Below are positions 44,470 to 52,981 of a stretch of DNA of 64,000 bases, piece by piece (positions within the stretch are counted from its first letter, which is position 1; each line of letters opens with the position of its first letter). Location of the stretch: NCBI GenBank assembly GCA_903932145.1, contig CAIZFE010000109.1:1-64000 (forward strand). Direction: 5' to 3'. The stretch comes from an uncultured Rhodopila sp. (GTDB lineage: Bacteria; Pseudomonadota; Alphaproteobacteria; Acetobacterales; Acetobacteraceae). Both the position numbers and the translations under genes were made by a program. Under the pieces are notes generated by a model. The model saw nothing but the letters and a program-made list of their open reading frames with translations, did no database searches and was not told the DNA's origin.

Positions 44470-44531
44470 CGATCAAATCGGGCCACAGGCGCTGCCGGGA
44501 TTTCGCCCCGGCGGACCCGTGGTTTCTTTTG

Positions 44532-44602
44532 TGTCATGGCCGGGTTCAGCCCGGCCACCCACGACTTTCGGTGCCGAACGCTACAACGTCGTGGATCGTC
44601 AG
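44532..44602. repeat. Dispersed intergenic inverted repeat, copy 6
   Basis: GTCATGGCCGGGTTCAGCCCGGCCACCCACGAC lies at the left, and CGTGGATCGTC later in the gap only partly mirrors it. The left arm is a good member of the family while the right arm is degenerate. It sits between cobS and cobT. Confidence 0.55.
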
Positions 44603-44664
44603 GCTGAGACCAGCCACGATATGGCGGCGTTGGCTGCGATAATGCGGGGCAAACGGAGCGGATT

Positions 44665-46542
44665 ATGAGCGGGACCACCAAAGACAACGCACGCGCCGAA
44701 GACTTCAAGCGCGCAACGGCGGGCGTCCTGCGGGCGATCGCCGAACAATCCGACGTCCAGGTGGCGTTCCAGCCGGGGCCGTCTGGCGTGTCCGGCAAGC
44801 GGGCTCGCCTGCCGCTGCCGACCCGCGCCCTGCCGCCCGCCGAAATGGCCAAACTGCGCGGCCAGTCCGACGCGATCGCGCTCCGTCTGCGCCACCACGA
44901 TGACGGCGTTCACGCCCAACGCATGCCGACCCGCCGCGAGGCAAAGGACGCCTACGACGCGCTTGAACAGGTCCGCGTCGAGATCGTCGGTTCCCGCTTC
45001 ATGGACGGTGTTCGCGGCAACCTGCACGCCAAGCTGGCCGAAGAATGCGAGGCCGAAGGCTACGACCGCATGACCCGCAAGGACCAGTTGCCGATCGACA
45101 AGGCGCTGGCTCTGCTCACCCGCGAGCGGCTCTCCGGCGAGGCAGTCCCCGCCTCCGCCCAGCGTGTGCTCAACCTGTGGCGTGAAACACTCGGAGACTC
45201 CGCCGATCAGGCGCTGTCGGAAATGATGACGGCGCAGGACGACCAGTCCGCCTTCGCGCGCGCATCCCGCAAACTGCTGGCGGCGCTGGATCTGGCGGAA
45301 GCCGAGGTCGATGCCGAACCCGACGACAACACCGAGGACGGCGAGGACGGCGGCGAACAATCCGGCTCGCAGGACAACTCCGACGAAGGTGAGGGCCAAT
45401 CGGAGTCCGAACAAGACTCCATGCTGGGTGCCCAACCCGAGGAAATGGAAGGCGAAGCCGCCGACGACGACGGATCGGAGTCCGAAGACGAAGCCGCGGT
45501 GGCTGAGGGCGACGACAGGCCGGGTGGACCACAGCCCCGTCGCGAACGCCCGAACCCGGACAGCGAGGCGGTTTACCGAGCCTATACGCGGTCGTGCGAC
45601 GAAGAAGTCGATGCCGAAGATTTGTGCGATGCCGACGAACTGGCGCGGCTGCGGCAGCAGCTCGATCAGCAGTTGCAGCATATGCAGGGCGTGATTTCGA
45701 AACTGGCGAACCGGTTGCAGCGCCGCTTGCTGGCGCAGCAGACCCGGTCCTGGGAGTTCGATCTCGATGAGGGCATGCTGGACGCCGGTCGTCTGGCGCG
45801 CGTGGTGACCAATCCGCTGTTGGCCTTATCGTTCAAGCGCGAACTGGACATGGAATTCCGCGACACCGTCGTGACGTTGCTGATCGACAATTCCGGCTCG
45901 ATGCGGGGCCGGCCGATCACCGTGGCGGCGATGTGCGGCGATATCCTGGCGCGCACGCTGGAGCGCTGCGCGGTGAAGGTGGAAGTCCTCGGGTTTACCA
46001 CCCGCGCCTGGAAGGGCGGCCAAAGCCGCGAAAAATGGGTACAGGATGGTAAGCCCCGCAACCCCGGCCGGCTGAACGATCTGCGGCATATCATCTACAA
46101 GGCGGCCGATCAGCCGTGGCGGCGGGCGCGCAAAAACCTCGGGCTGATGCTGCGTGAGGGACTTCTGAAAGAGAATATCGATGGCGAGGCACTGTTGTGG
46201 GCGTATCGCCGCCTGCTGGTGCGCCCTGAACATCGCCGCATCCTGATGGTGATCTCCGACGGCGCCCCGGTCGATGATTCCACCTTGTCGGTGAACCCCG
46301 GCAACTACCTGGAAAAGCATCTGCGGGAAGTCATTCGCGACATCGAGCATCGTGATCAGGTCGAATTGATCGCAATCGGCATTGGCCACGACGTAACGCG
46401 GTACTACCGGCGCGCCGTAACCATCGTCGATGCCGAGGAACTCGGCGGCACGATGATGAAAAAGCTGACCGAACTGTTCGATGAGGACATGGAAGCCGCC
46501 TGGGTGCGGGCAGCGGGAGAACGCGCGGCGACCGTGATGTAG
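44665..46542 (+). CDS. cobT: Cobaltochelatase subunit CobT
   Basis: This 625-aa partner of CobS has an N-terminal helical part to about 210, a highly acidic linker (about 212-300, many Glu/Asp/Ser), and a C-terminal von Willebrand A domain beginning [15 protein letters not shown]. The MIDAS DxSxS (Asp408) is intact and [15 protein letters not shown] follows. Length and order (J-domain gene, cobS, cobT) match aerobic B12 synthesis loci. The gene ends close to a toxin-antitoxin pair. Confidence 0.93.
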   Translation: MSGTTKDNARAEDFKRATAGVLRAIAEQSDVQVAFQPGPSGVSGKRARLPLPTRALPPAEMAKLRGQSDAIALRLRHHDDGVHAQRMPTRREAKDAYDALEQVRVEIVGSRFMDGVRGNLHAKLAEECEAEGYDRMTRKDQLPIDKALALLTRERLSGEAVPASAQRVLNLWRETLGDSADQALSEMMTAQDDQSAFARASRKLLAALDLAEAEVDAEPDDNTEDGEDGGEQSGSQDNSDEGEGQSESEQDSMLGAQPEEMEGEAADDDGSESEDEAAVAEGDDRPGGPQPRRERPNPDSEAVYRAYTRSCDEEVDAEDLCDADELARLRQQLDQQLQHMQGVISKLANRLQRRLLAQQTRSWEFDLDEGMLDAGRLARVVTNPLLALSFKRELDMEFRDTVVTLLIDNSGSMRGRPITVAAMCGDILARTLERCAVKVEVLGFTTRAWKGGQSREKWVQDGKPRNPGRLNDLRHIIYKAADQPWRRARKNLGLMLREGLLKENIDGEALLWAYRRLLVRPEHRRILMVISDGAPVDDSTLSVNPGNYLEKHLREVIRDIEHRDQVELIAIGIGHDVTRYYRRAVTIVDAEELGGTMMKKLTELFDEDMEAAWVRAAGERAATVM

Positions 46543-46585
46543 GGTGCCGTGCAGAGTACGTTGCGATCCGCCGGTCAGGAATTGC

Positions 46586-46615
46586 TTGACAATTCTGGCC
46601 GGATGGCGATATGCA
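46586..46615 (+). promoter_or_regulatory. Possible promoter of the RES/Xre pair
   Basis: TTGACA at 46586-46591 is followed after 17-18 nt by ATATGC/TATGCA. The predicted start point lies about where ATG 46621 stands, so the antitoxin message might be leaderless or the start further in. No Shine-Dalgarno is seen before 46621. Confidence 0.4.
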
Positions 46616-46620
46616 CCAGC

Positions 46621-47055
46621 ATGACCGGCACATCACCGCATCCTTTCGAATACCCCCAACCGCCTGCCAAGTACAAGGGCCTCGCTGAGGCGCCCATGGG
46701 ATGGTTGCCGTTTGTCCGCGAAGGGCTTTCTCTCGCCGTGGTCGATCAGGCCCTGGCGGACGGGCGGATTACCCTGGCTGAGCTCGATCGCCTGGCGCTG
46801 TCGCGAAAGACGCTGGCACATCGGCGTGGCATGGGTTCACTGACCCCGGATCAGTCCGATCGCTTCAGCCGTTTGCTGCGCATGATTGAAGAAACCGAAG
46901 CGACGTTCGGCGATGCCGCTAAGGCGCACACGTGGCTGCGCCGGCCGACGCCGCTGCTGGACGGCGAAAGTCCGCTCGACCGGCTCGACACCGACATCGG
47001 CACAAGACAGGTGGAAGCGATCCTGGGCCGCATCGCGCATGGGCTCGCCGCCTGA
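46621..47055 (+). CDS. Xre/MbcA/ParS-type antitoxin
   Basis: This 144-aa protein has the C-terminal helical block typical of the MbcA/ParS/Xre toxin-binding domain (EATFGDAAKAHTWLRRPTPLLDGESPLDRLDTDIGTRQVEAILGRIAHG). A helical N-terminal half contains VDQALADGRITLAELDRLALSRKTLAHRRGMG (DNA-binding-like). The stop overlaps the start of the RES toxin gene (TGATG). ATG 46603 is an alternative start inside the likely promoter. Confidence 0.82.
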   Translation: MTGTSPHPFEYPQPPAKYKGLAEAPMGWLPFVREGLSLAVVDQALADGRITLAELDRLALSRKTLAHRRGMGSLTPDQSDRFSRLLRMIEETEATFGDAAKAHTWLRRPTPLLDGESPLDRLDTDIGTRQVEAILGRIAHGLAA

Positions 47056-47498
47056 TGATCGCGTGGCGGCTTTGCCGCCGCCCGCACGCGGACCTCAGTG
47101 GCGAAGGTGCCCGTCAGTTCGGCGGGCGTTGGAACAGTCCCGGACGGCCCGTGGTGTATCTGGCGGAGCATCCGGCACTGGCGGCACTGGAATTACGCGT
47201 CCACCTTGATCTGCCGTTCGAGCTTATTCCAGCCGACTTTGTGTTAATGCGTGTTGCCGTCGCAGACGGCACCATTTCCCCGGAGACACCGGCATCCACC
47301 GCGACTGTCGAGGCCGGCAACGCCTGGCTCACCGGCTCGCAATCCGCGGCCCTGAGAGTCCCGTCGGTCCTGGCGCCGCATTCCTGGAATGTGTTGCTCA
47401 ATCCCCGTCACCCGGACGCCGGGCAGGCGGAAATCCTGAACATTGAGCCGTTCGGTTTCGATCCCAGACTGTGGCGGCCACTGGCCGGCGAGGGTTAG
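47055..47498 (+). CDS. RES-domain toxin
   Basis: This 147-aa protein of the RES family consumes NAD+ in characterised members (MbcT-like). MIAWRLCRR opens it, then ARQFGGRWNSPGRPVVYLAEHPALAALELRVHL holds the conserved Arg and Glu, and APHSWNVLLNPRHPDA the conserved Ser-containing strand. It is translationally coupled to the upstream Xre-type antitoxin. Confidence 0.85.
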   Translation: MIAWRLCRRPHADLSGEGARQFGGRWNSPGRPVVYLAEHPALAALELRVHLDLPFELIPADFVLMRVAVADGTISPETPASTATVEAGNAWLTGSQSAALRVPSVLAPHSWNVLLNPRHPDAGQAEILNIEPFGFDPRLWRPLAGEG

Positions 47499-47512
47499 GC
47501 CCCGAACCGTCA

Positions 47513-48259
47513 CTAGGGCGTATACGCTTTCAGAAACGCAACCACCTGGGTGCGTTGCTGCTCCAGAAACTCCGGCCCCCGCCAATCGGTCAACACCTGT
47601 ACGCCCGGCAACAAGGCCGCCAGTTCAGCGCTGGTCGCGGCGGGATGCGGGATGTCGGTCCCCGGCAGCAGGAACGTCGGCACCGGGCAATTGCTGACGA
47701 ATGCCGCATCGACGCAGAACACAAACGGATGATCCCACATGTTGCGGCCAAACGAGGCAATCGCCGCCTCGTTCAAATGCGGCCGCTCCGCCAGTTGCTC
47801 CTTTGTCCAGGCGGCATGGCTTTCCGGGAAGTACTCCGGATGGTCCGGATGCAGGCCGATCGGATTCTGCAACACCGCGGACAACACGCGCGCCGGGGCC
47901 GTTTCGACCGCCTTCAGGCAGAAGCTGCCGCCGATGCAGCCACCCAGGACATGAAACTTGTCGAATCCGAGGTGGTCCATCAGCGCGATATGGTCAGCCG
48001 CATAGGTGTGCCAGCCGTGGTCGGCCTCGATCGCGGTGCGGGACGCCCCGGCGTTGCGCTGATCCATAGCGATGGCGGTGAAGCCGGCCTCCGGCAGCGC
48101 CCGGGTCCAATCGACCCAGGATTTGTGCGGAGAGCCCGGTGGCGATGGCCACATCTCCATGCGCGACCGCAACCCGCCGGGGGCGAACAGCAGCACGGGG
48201 AATCCGTCCCCATGGACTTCATAGTGAATCTCGCCGTCCGGGCGTTTGAGTACGGGCAT
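47513..48259 (-). CDS. Alpha/beta-hydrolase fold protein with Cys at the nucleophile elbow
   Basis: This 248-aa alpha/beta-fold protein has VLLFAPGGLRSRMEMW as oxyanion loop and HVLGGCIGGSFCL as the nucleophile elbow, where Cys108 stands instead of Ser. Asp in LLPGTDIPHP is a possible acid; no His is seen at the usual C-terminal position. It may therefore be a thiol-type hydrolase like dienelactone hydrolases, or not hydrolytic. ATG 48259 has GGAGG directly upstream; 48271 is the longer choice. It ends 15 bp from the RES gene (convergent). Confidence 0.75.
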   Translation of the reverse strand: MPVLKRPDGEIHYEVHGDGFPVLLFAPGGLRSRMEMWPSPPGSPHKSWVDWTRALPEAGFTAIAMDQRNAGASRTAIEADHGWHTYAADHIALMDHLGFDKFHVLGGCIGGSFCLKAVETAPARVLSAVLQNPIGLHPDHPEYFPESHAAWTKEQLAERPHLNEAAIASFGRNMWDHPFVFCVDAAFVSNCPVPTFLLPGTDIPHPAATSAELAALLPGVQVLTDWRGPEFLEQQRTQVVAFLKAYTP

Positions 48260-48316
48260 CGCATCCTCCATCGTCTTTGATGCCCAGGCTGCCCGTGCTG
48301 GCGGTTCCGCGCAAGA

Positions 48317-49237
48317 TCAGCCGAGCAATCGCCTCGCCTCCGCCGCGTCGGCCGCTATCTGGGCTTTCAGCGCATCGAGACCGGAGAATTTGATTTCCGC
48401 TCGGATGTAGGCATGCAGAGCGACGGTGATATCGGTGCCATAGATATCACCACTGAAATCGAACAGGTTGACCTCCAGCCGGCTTTCCGGACCTTCGTTG
48501 ACCGTCGGCCGCCGCCCGATATTGGCGACGCCCTTATGATGGGTACCGTCGTGCAGGCGGATCGTGACGGCATACACCCCCCGCGCCGGCTCCAGATGAC
48601 GGCCCAGCGGTACGTTGGCGGTGGGGAAACCAATGGTGCGGCCCCGCTTGTCCCCGTGGCTGACAAGACCCCGAATGGCCCACGGACGCCCAAGTTCAGA
48701 CGTCGCCCGCTCCGGATATCCGTCCTGCAAGGCACGGCGAATGCGGGTTGACGACAGCGGCCCTTGCGCGTCGGTGACCGGCGGCACCAGCGTCAGGCCC
48801 ATACCCAGAACCTCGGCGCGGGCGGCAAGGAAGCCGGTGTTGCCACCGCGGCGGTGACCGAACGCGAAGTCCTGACCGGACACCAAATGCCGCGCCCCAA
48901 ACCCGGCGTACAGCACCTGTCCGACGAAATCGTCGGCCGTCATCAGGCTGAATTCGTGGTTGAACGGCAGCTCGTACAGCAGATCGACACCAAGCGCGGC
49001 CAATGCGTCGGCGCGTTCGGCCGACAGCGTCAGGCGGAACGGCGGATCGTCCGGACGAAAGACCTCACGCGGGTGCGGTTCAAACGTCAGCACCGCCAAC
49101 GGCGCGTCCGGCCTCGCCGCATGCGCCGCTCGGATCACGCTGGCGTGGCCGAGATGCACGCCATCGAAATTACCCAGGGCGACCGTCGCCCCGCGCGCGT
49201 CGGGCGGCACATCCCGCCAATCGGAAAATATCCGCAT
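48317..49237 (-). CDS. ribF: Bifunctional riboflavin kinase/FMN adenylyltransferase
   Basis: This 306-aa enzyme makes FMN from riboflavin and then FAD. The adenylyltransferase half has ATVALGNFDGVHLGH (nucleotidyltransferase HxGH), DDFVGQVLY and SSTRIRRAL. The kinase half has HGDKRGRTIGFPTANV and RGVYAV. It begins inside the stop of the MaoC-like gene (TGATG), so the two are co-translated, as in several alphaproteobacteria. Confidence 0.93.
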   Translation of the reverse strand: MRIFSDWRDVPPDARGATVALGNFDGVHLGHASVIRAAHAARPDAPLAVLTFEPHPREVFRPDDPPFRLTLSAERADALAALGVDLLYELPFNHEFSLMTADDFVGQVLYAGFGARHLVSGQDFAFGHRRGGNTGFLAARAEVLGMGLTLVPPVTDAQGPLSSTRIRRALQDGYPERATSELGRPWAIRGLVSHGDKRGRTIGFPTANVPLGRHLEPARGVYAVTIRLHDGTHHKGVANIGRRPTVNEGPESRLEVNLFDFSGDIYGTDITVALHAYIRAEIKFSGLDALKAQIAADAAEARRLLG

Positions 49238-49659
49238 CAGAGGCGCGTCGGCACCAGAACAACCGCTTCGCCGTCAATCACCACGTCGTCCTCCACCATG
49301 CATCGGGTACGCAAGGTGGCGCTTTTCCGCGGAAGGTTCAAATCGGTAATTTCCACGATCGCCTTGACGACGTTACCGATGCGAACCGGCGCCTTGAACG
49401 CCAGCGACTGGCGCAGATAAATCGTTCCGGGACCAGGCAATTGGGTACCGAGCAGGGCGGAGATCAGGCCAGCGGGCAGCATGCCGTGGGCGATGCGTCC
49501 ACCAAAGCGGGATTGTCGGGCCAGTTCCTCATCAAGGTGGATAGGGTTTGTGTCCAGGCTGATGGCCGAATACATCATGATATCGGCGTCTGTGATGGTC
49601 TTGGACAAGGTGGCAGTCTGACCGACATGCAAGTCCTCAAAGAAATAGCCGTTGGCCAT
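49237..49659 (-). CDS. MaoC-like hydratase
   Basis: This 140-aa hotdog-fold protein has the hydratase motif ISLDTNPIHLDEELARQSRFGGRIAHGML, with the Asp and His of (R)-specific enoyl-CoA hydratases. MANGYFFEDLHVGQTATLSKTITDADI is the typical start. It is coupled to ribF by a TGATG overlap. No strong ribosome site precedes ATG 49659. The natural acyl-CoA is unknown. Confidence 0.88.
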   Translation of the reverse strand: MANGYFFEDLHVGQTATLSKTITDADIMMYSAISLDTNPIHLDEELARQSRFGGRIAHGMLPAGLISALLGTQLPGPGTIYLRQSLAFKAPVRIGNVVKAIVEITDLNLPRKSATLRTRCMVEDDVVIDGEAVVLVPTRL

Positions 49660-49776
49660 TTTGTGCCGCCCCGGGGTTAGCTTATTGTCTTGGGGACGCG
49701 GACGTAGCGAAACAACCGCGTACATCCCGCAAGAGAGGCGGCGCACACGGTCTTGATCTGACAACGAGAGGTAACG

Positions 49777-50901
49777 ATGCCGGCCACCGAAGTAGGAAAC
49801 TCCGAGGATCTGCTGACGGAATTGTCGGCCTGGATCAAAATGGAAACGCCAACGACCGACGCCGCGGCGGTGAACAAGCTGATGGACGTTGCGGAGGGCG
49901 AACTGACCCGGGCCGGCGCCGCGATCACGCGCATTCCCGGCCGCAACGGATTCGGCGACAACCTGATCGCCCGCACGCCCGGCATCGGGAAACCGGTCCT
50001 GGTCGCCGGTCATTTGGACACGGTCTGGGCACATGGCACGCTGGACACCATGCCCTACGCGGTGAACGGCACGAAGGCGCACGGCCCCGGCATCTATGAC
50101 ATGAAGGCAGGCAGCTTTCTGGCGTTCCACGCGGTTCGGTCCATCCTGCTGCAAGGCATCGTGACACCTCGCCCGATTGTTTTGTTGCTGACTCCGGACG
50201 AGGAGGTCGGGAGCCCGACCAGCCGCTGGTTGATCGAGCAGGAGGCGGCTCAGGCCGCGATGGTGTTAATCCCGGAGCCGGCCGGCGGCGGCGGCGCCTG
50301 TGTCACCGCCCGCAAAGGCGTCGGTCGTTTCACGATGCGGATCGAGGGACGCGGATCGCATGCCGGCGGCGCGTTCGAGGACGGCGCCTCCGCGGTCGTT
50401 GAGCTATCCCACCAAATCATCGGGTTGCACCGCATGGTGGATATCGAGCGCGGCATTACATTGAATGCGGCACCGATCTGAGGCGGCTCGCGGCCGAACG
50501 TGATCTCCCCCGACGCGGGATGCGAGATTGACCTGCGGGTCAACTCCGCCGCCGACGGCGTCCTGATGGAAGAACGTTTGCTTGGGCTGAGCGCGAAAAC
50601 CGCGGGATGCCGAGTGTATGTGGAAGGCGGGATGAACCGGCCACCCTACATCGAAAGCCCCGCGATTTCGGCACTGTATGCTCACGCGCAGGGAATCGCA
50701 CAGCAGGTTGGGCTGGCACTGCCAAAACAGCATCGCGGTGGCGGATCGGACGGGAATTTCTCGGCCGCGCTGGGTGTGCCGACACTGGATGGGCTGGGAT
50801 GCCCCGGGTCTGGCGCCCATGCGAGCCATGAGCACATTCTGTGGGGCCATCTGGCGCAGCGGGCGGCACTGATGGCGGGGCTGCTGGAGACACTCGCGTA
50901 A
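49777..50901 (+). pseudogene. M20 family peptidase (carboxypeptidase G2-like) interrupted by one in-frame TGA
   Basis: The frame is continuous for 374 codons except for TGA at 50479-50481 (codon 235), between TLNAAPI and GGSRPNVISP. Both halves are well preserved: His79 and Asp81 (GHLDTVW), Asp108 (GIYDMKAG), Glu142/Glu143 (PDEEVGS), Glu167 and the C-terminal GAHASHEHI supply zinc-site residues. Family members have a normal residue before GGxRxNVV. The simplest reading is a single nonsense mutation in a recent pseudogene, or a sequencing error. AGAGGT precedes ATG 49777. Confidence 0.8.
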
Positions 50902-50928
50902 CGGCGGCGACACCGAAAGGGCGAAAAA

Positions 50929-51354
50929 GTGAAAAGTTTTGCGACGACGACCACGATCAGTGCCTCGGCCGCTACGATTTGGAGCTTGCTGACAGATGCC
51001 GCCGGCTATCCGGCGTGGAATTCCACAGTCACCAAAATCGAGGGCACGATCGCGGCCGGGCAGAAGGTGACCGTGCACGCGAAGGCGTCGCCCGGACGCG
51101 CATTTCCCCTGACCGTAACCGCGTTTGAGGCGCCCGCCAGGATGGTCTGGAGCGGCGGCATGCCGCTGGGCCTGTTCACCGGCACGCGCATTTTCACACT
51201 GACGCCAGCCCCCGGAGGTGGCGTGGTCTTCTCCATGACCGAGCGGTTCGCCGGGCTGATGGCCGGGTTGATCACGCGATCGATCCCGGATTTGCAGCCG
51301 TCATTCGATACGTTTGCGGCGGATTTGAAACGGGCTGCTGAACGGGCTGGTTAG
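50929..51354 (+). CDS. SRPBCC-family protein
   Basis: This 141-aa START-like (Bet v1) fold protein has ATTTTISASAATIWSLLTDAAGYPAWNSTVTKIEG, then LTVTAFEAPARMVWSGGMPLGLFTGTRIFTLTPAPGGG and a final long helix. Family members bind hydrophobic ligands or act as cyclases. The start is GTG 50929 after GAAAGGGCGAAAAA. It overlaps a convergent DUF3237 gene by 4 bp. Confidence 0.8.
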   Translation: MKSFATTTTISASAATIWSLLTDAAGYPAWNSTVTKIEGTIAAGQKVTVHAKASPGRAFPLTVTAFEAPARMVWSGGMPLGLFTGTRIFTLTPAPGGGVVFSMTERFAGLMAGLITRSIPDLQPSFDTFAADLKRAAERAG

Positions 51355-51806
51355 CCGACCTCGAATATTGTCACCTCGACACGATCGGGGTGCCGCGCTC
51401 CGGTCGCGAGGAACAGCGGGCGGGTGAGCCACTGGTGGTCGGGCGACGCCGTCTCGAACCGCGGTGTGGTCCGGAAGTAGATCAGGGCGGGATCGACCGG
51501 CTCGCCGCGTGTGATCCGAGCCATGACGTCCGGCGGGCCGAACCGGACGCCGGTATTGACGATGTAGATCATCGCGCCGTCGTCGAGTTGCGCGACATAG
51601 CGGGCGTCGAGCGTGGTGTAGCCGTCCGGCCGGATCAGTTGGTAGTCCGCTCCGGCGGACAGGATGGTGCCTTTCAGGCGGGGTCCGGAGAGGTGGCCGC
51701 CGAGGATGGGCACGACGCGTCGGAGGCCTTCGTGCGTCTCACCGACCGTGATCGGCTGGCCGACCTGGATCGTGACGTCAGCGATGTGAATGAGCGTGGG
51801 GGGCAT
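51351..51806 (-). CDS. DUF3237 family protein
   Basis: This 151-aa beta-barrel-like protein has MPPTLIHIADVTIQVGQPITVGETHEGLRRVVPILGGHLSGP, LKGTILSAGADYQLIRPDGYTTLDARY and YFRTTPRFETASPDHQWL, the three blocks of DUF3237/UPF0311. Function is unknown; members are often next to hydrolases or aromatic-catabolism genes. ATG 51806 begins at the family start; an upstream ATG at 51842 adds 12 residues. Confidence 0.82.
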   Translation of the reverse strand: MPPTLIHIADVTIQVGQPITVGETHEGLRRVVPILGGHLSGPRLKGTILSAGADYQLIRPDGYTTLDARYVAQLDDGAMIYIVNTGVRFGPPDVMARITRGEPVDPALIYFRTTPRFETASPDHQWLTRPLFLATGARHPDRVEVTIFEVG

Positions 51807-51894
51807 GTGGGGTTCCGGTGAAGGGCGATTGCGATATTCCATACAAGAATGCGCGCCGGGCGAAAATGTCGGAATGTGCGTCGGTCGTCCCGCT

Positions 51895-52671
51895 TTATCG
51901 AGGCGACCTGGTATCCAGGCCCGTCACCCCGGTCAACGTCGCACTTTCGAAAGTGGCACGATCGGTGCGAGCCCCGGTGAAGTCAGCGTCGTTGAGATAG
52001 GCACCAATAAAGTCCGTATCGCGCAGATCGGCGCCGCGGAAGTTCGCATGACGCAGCCTGGCGAAGCGAAACGTCACATGCCCCAGACCGGCCCCTTCGA
52101 AGTTAGCGCCGTCGAGATCGCAGCTTTTGAACTCGGTTCGCAGTAAACCCATGGATTGGTTCGCCATCACAACCGTCATGTCTGCCCGGGCAAAATTGGC
52201 GCCGCGCATATCGTCGAAACTGAAATGTAATGTCGTGTGCGTGCCCGAGAGATCGGCGTCCACAAATATCGCGGCCTGATCCGGCGTGTTTTCCATGCCT
52301 CGGGAGGTCACCACCGTTTGCAGTGTGGCGCCGTGCAGATCGGATCGGGAGAAATTGGCTCGAATAAACCATGCAAACGTCAGATCGGTATTCACCAGCC
52401 GAGCCCCTGTCAGGTCGGCATCGACCAGTTTAACGCCGTGCAGGTTGGCGTTCGAGAAATCGGCACCCGCAAGTCTGGCGCCGGTAAGATCGAGACCGGT
52501 AAGATCGTCGCCGGACATGTCTTTTGCGGACAGGTCGATCTTTTGTCCGTGCGCCGCCGCGACGACGGCTCGCACCTGCTCGGTGCTGAGATGCTCCGAC
52601 GCGAAGCTTGGTGAGGCAATGAAAGGCGCCGCGATGAAGAGCGCGATCACCAGGCGATGAAAATAGGTCAT
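51895..52671 (-). CDS. Exported pentapeptide-repeat protein
   Basis: This 258-aa protein has a signal peptide (about 1-25, ending SFASEH) and then about 25 pentapeptide repeats of A(D/N)LxG type (DLSAKDMSGDDLTGLDLTGARLAGADFSNANLHG and on). These should form a right-handed quadrilateral beta helix. The repeats are interrupted near 115-145 by an insert containing VVTSRGMENTPDQAAIFV. Most pentapeptide proteins are cytosolic; this one should be periplasmic or outer-surface. Function is unknown. Confidence 0.82.
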   Translation of the reverse strand: MTYFHRLVIALFIAAPFIASPSFASEHLSTEQVRAVVAAAHGQKIDLSAKDMSGDDLTGLDLTGARLAGADFSNANLHGVKLVDADLTGARLVNTDLTFAWFIRANFSRSDLHGATLQTVVTSRGMENTPDQAAIFVDADLSGTHTTLHFSFDDMRGANFARADMTVVMANQSMGLLRTEFKSCDLDGANFEGAGLGHVTFRFARLRHANFRGADLRDTDFIGAYLNDADFTGARTDRATFESATLTGVTGLDTRSPR

Positions 52672-52981
52672 GGACAGATCATTACTTTCTCATATGATAT
52701 CAACCGGCGTTGACGCCGACTCTCTGCCAGCGTTAGCCCCGGCATGCCGACAAAGGTCGGCATCCCCAATTTTATGAATCTAAACAAAGACATGGATGGC
52801 GGGCCTTCCCGCACCATGACGATACGAGGACGGCCGGCGTGTATCAGTATAAACGCCGGGTGGTTCCAGACCGGTAAATCAATGCAAATCTAGTCAACAC
52901 AAAGGCTTGATGGCCGATCCCCTTGTGAACGCGAAACCCATGCGATCAGATGATTGCAAAGTGCCACATGGGGAAACAGAA
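52672..52981. other. Gap with hairpin and repeat fragment
   Basis: About 310 bp. A hairpin with 8-bp arms ATGCCGAC/GTCGGCAT (52744-52763, AAAG loop) is followed by CCCCAATTTTA, possibly a terminator. A short degenerate dispersed-repeat arm follows (about 52789-52826). The remainder is the promoter region of the serine hydrolase gene. Confidence 0.45.
52789..52826. repeat. Degenerate dispersed repeat, copy 7
   Basis: GACATGGATGGCGGGCCTTCCCGCACCATGACG is close to the right half of copy 3 (GGATGGCGGGCCTTCGCCCGCCATGACG). Only one arm remains, so this is a fragment of the family. Confidence 0.5.

Noticed and set aside
50479-50481. TGA in the M20 gene as a selenocysteine codon
   Set aside because: The affected position is a linker before GGxRxNVV, not an active-site residue, and no convincing SECIS-like hairpin could be recognised directly downstream.
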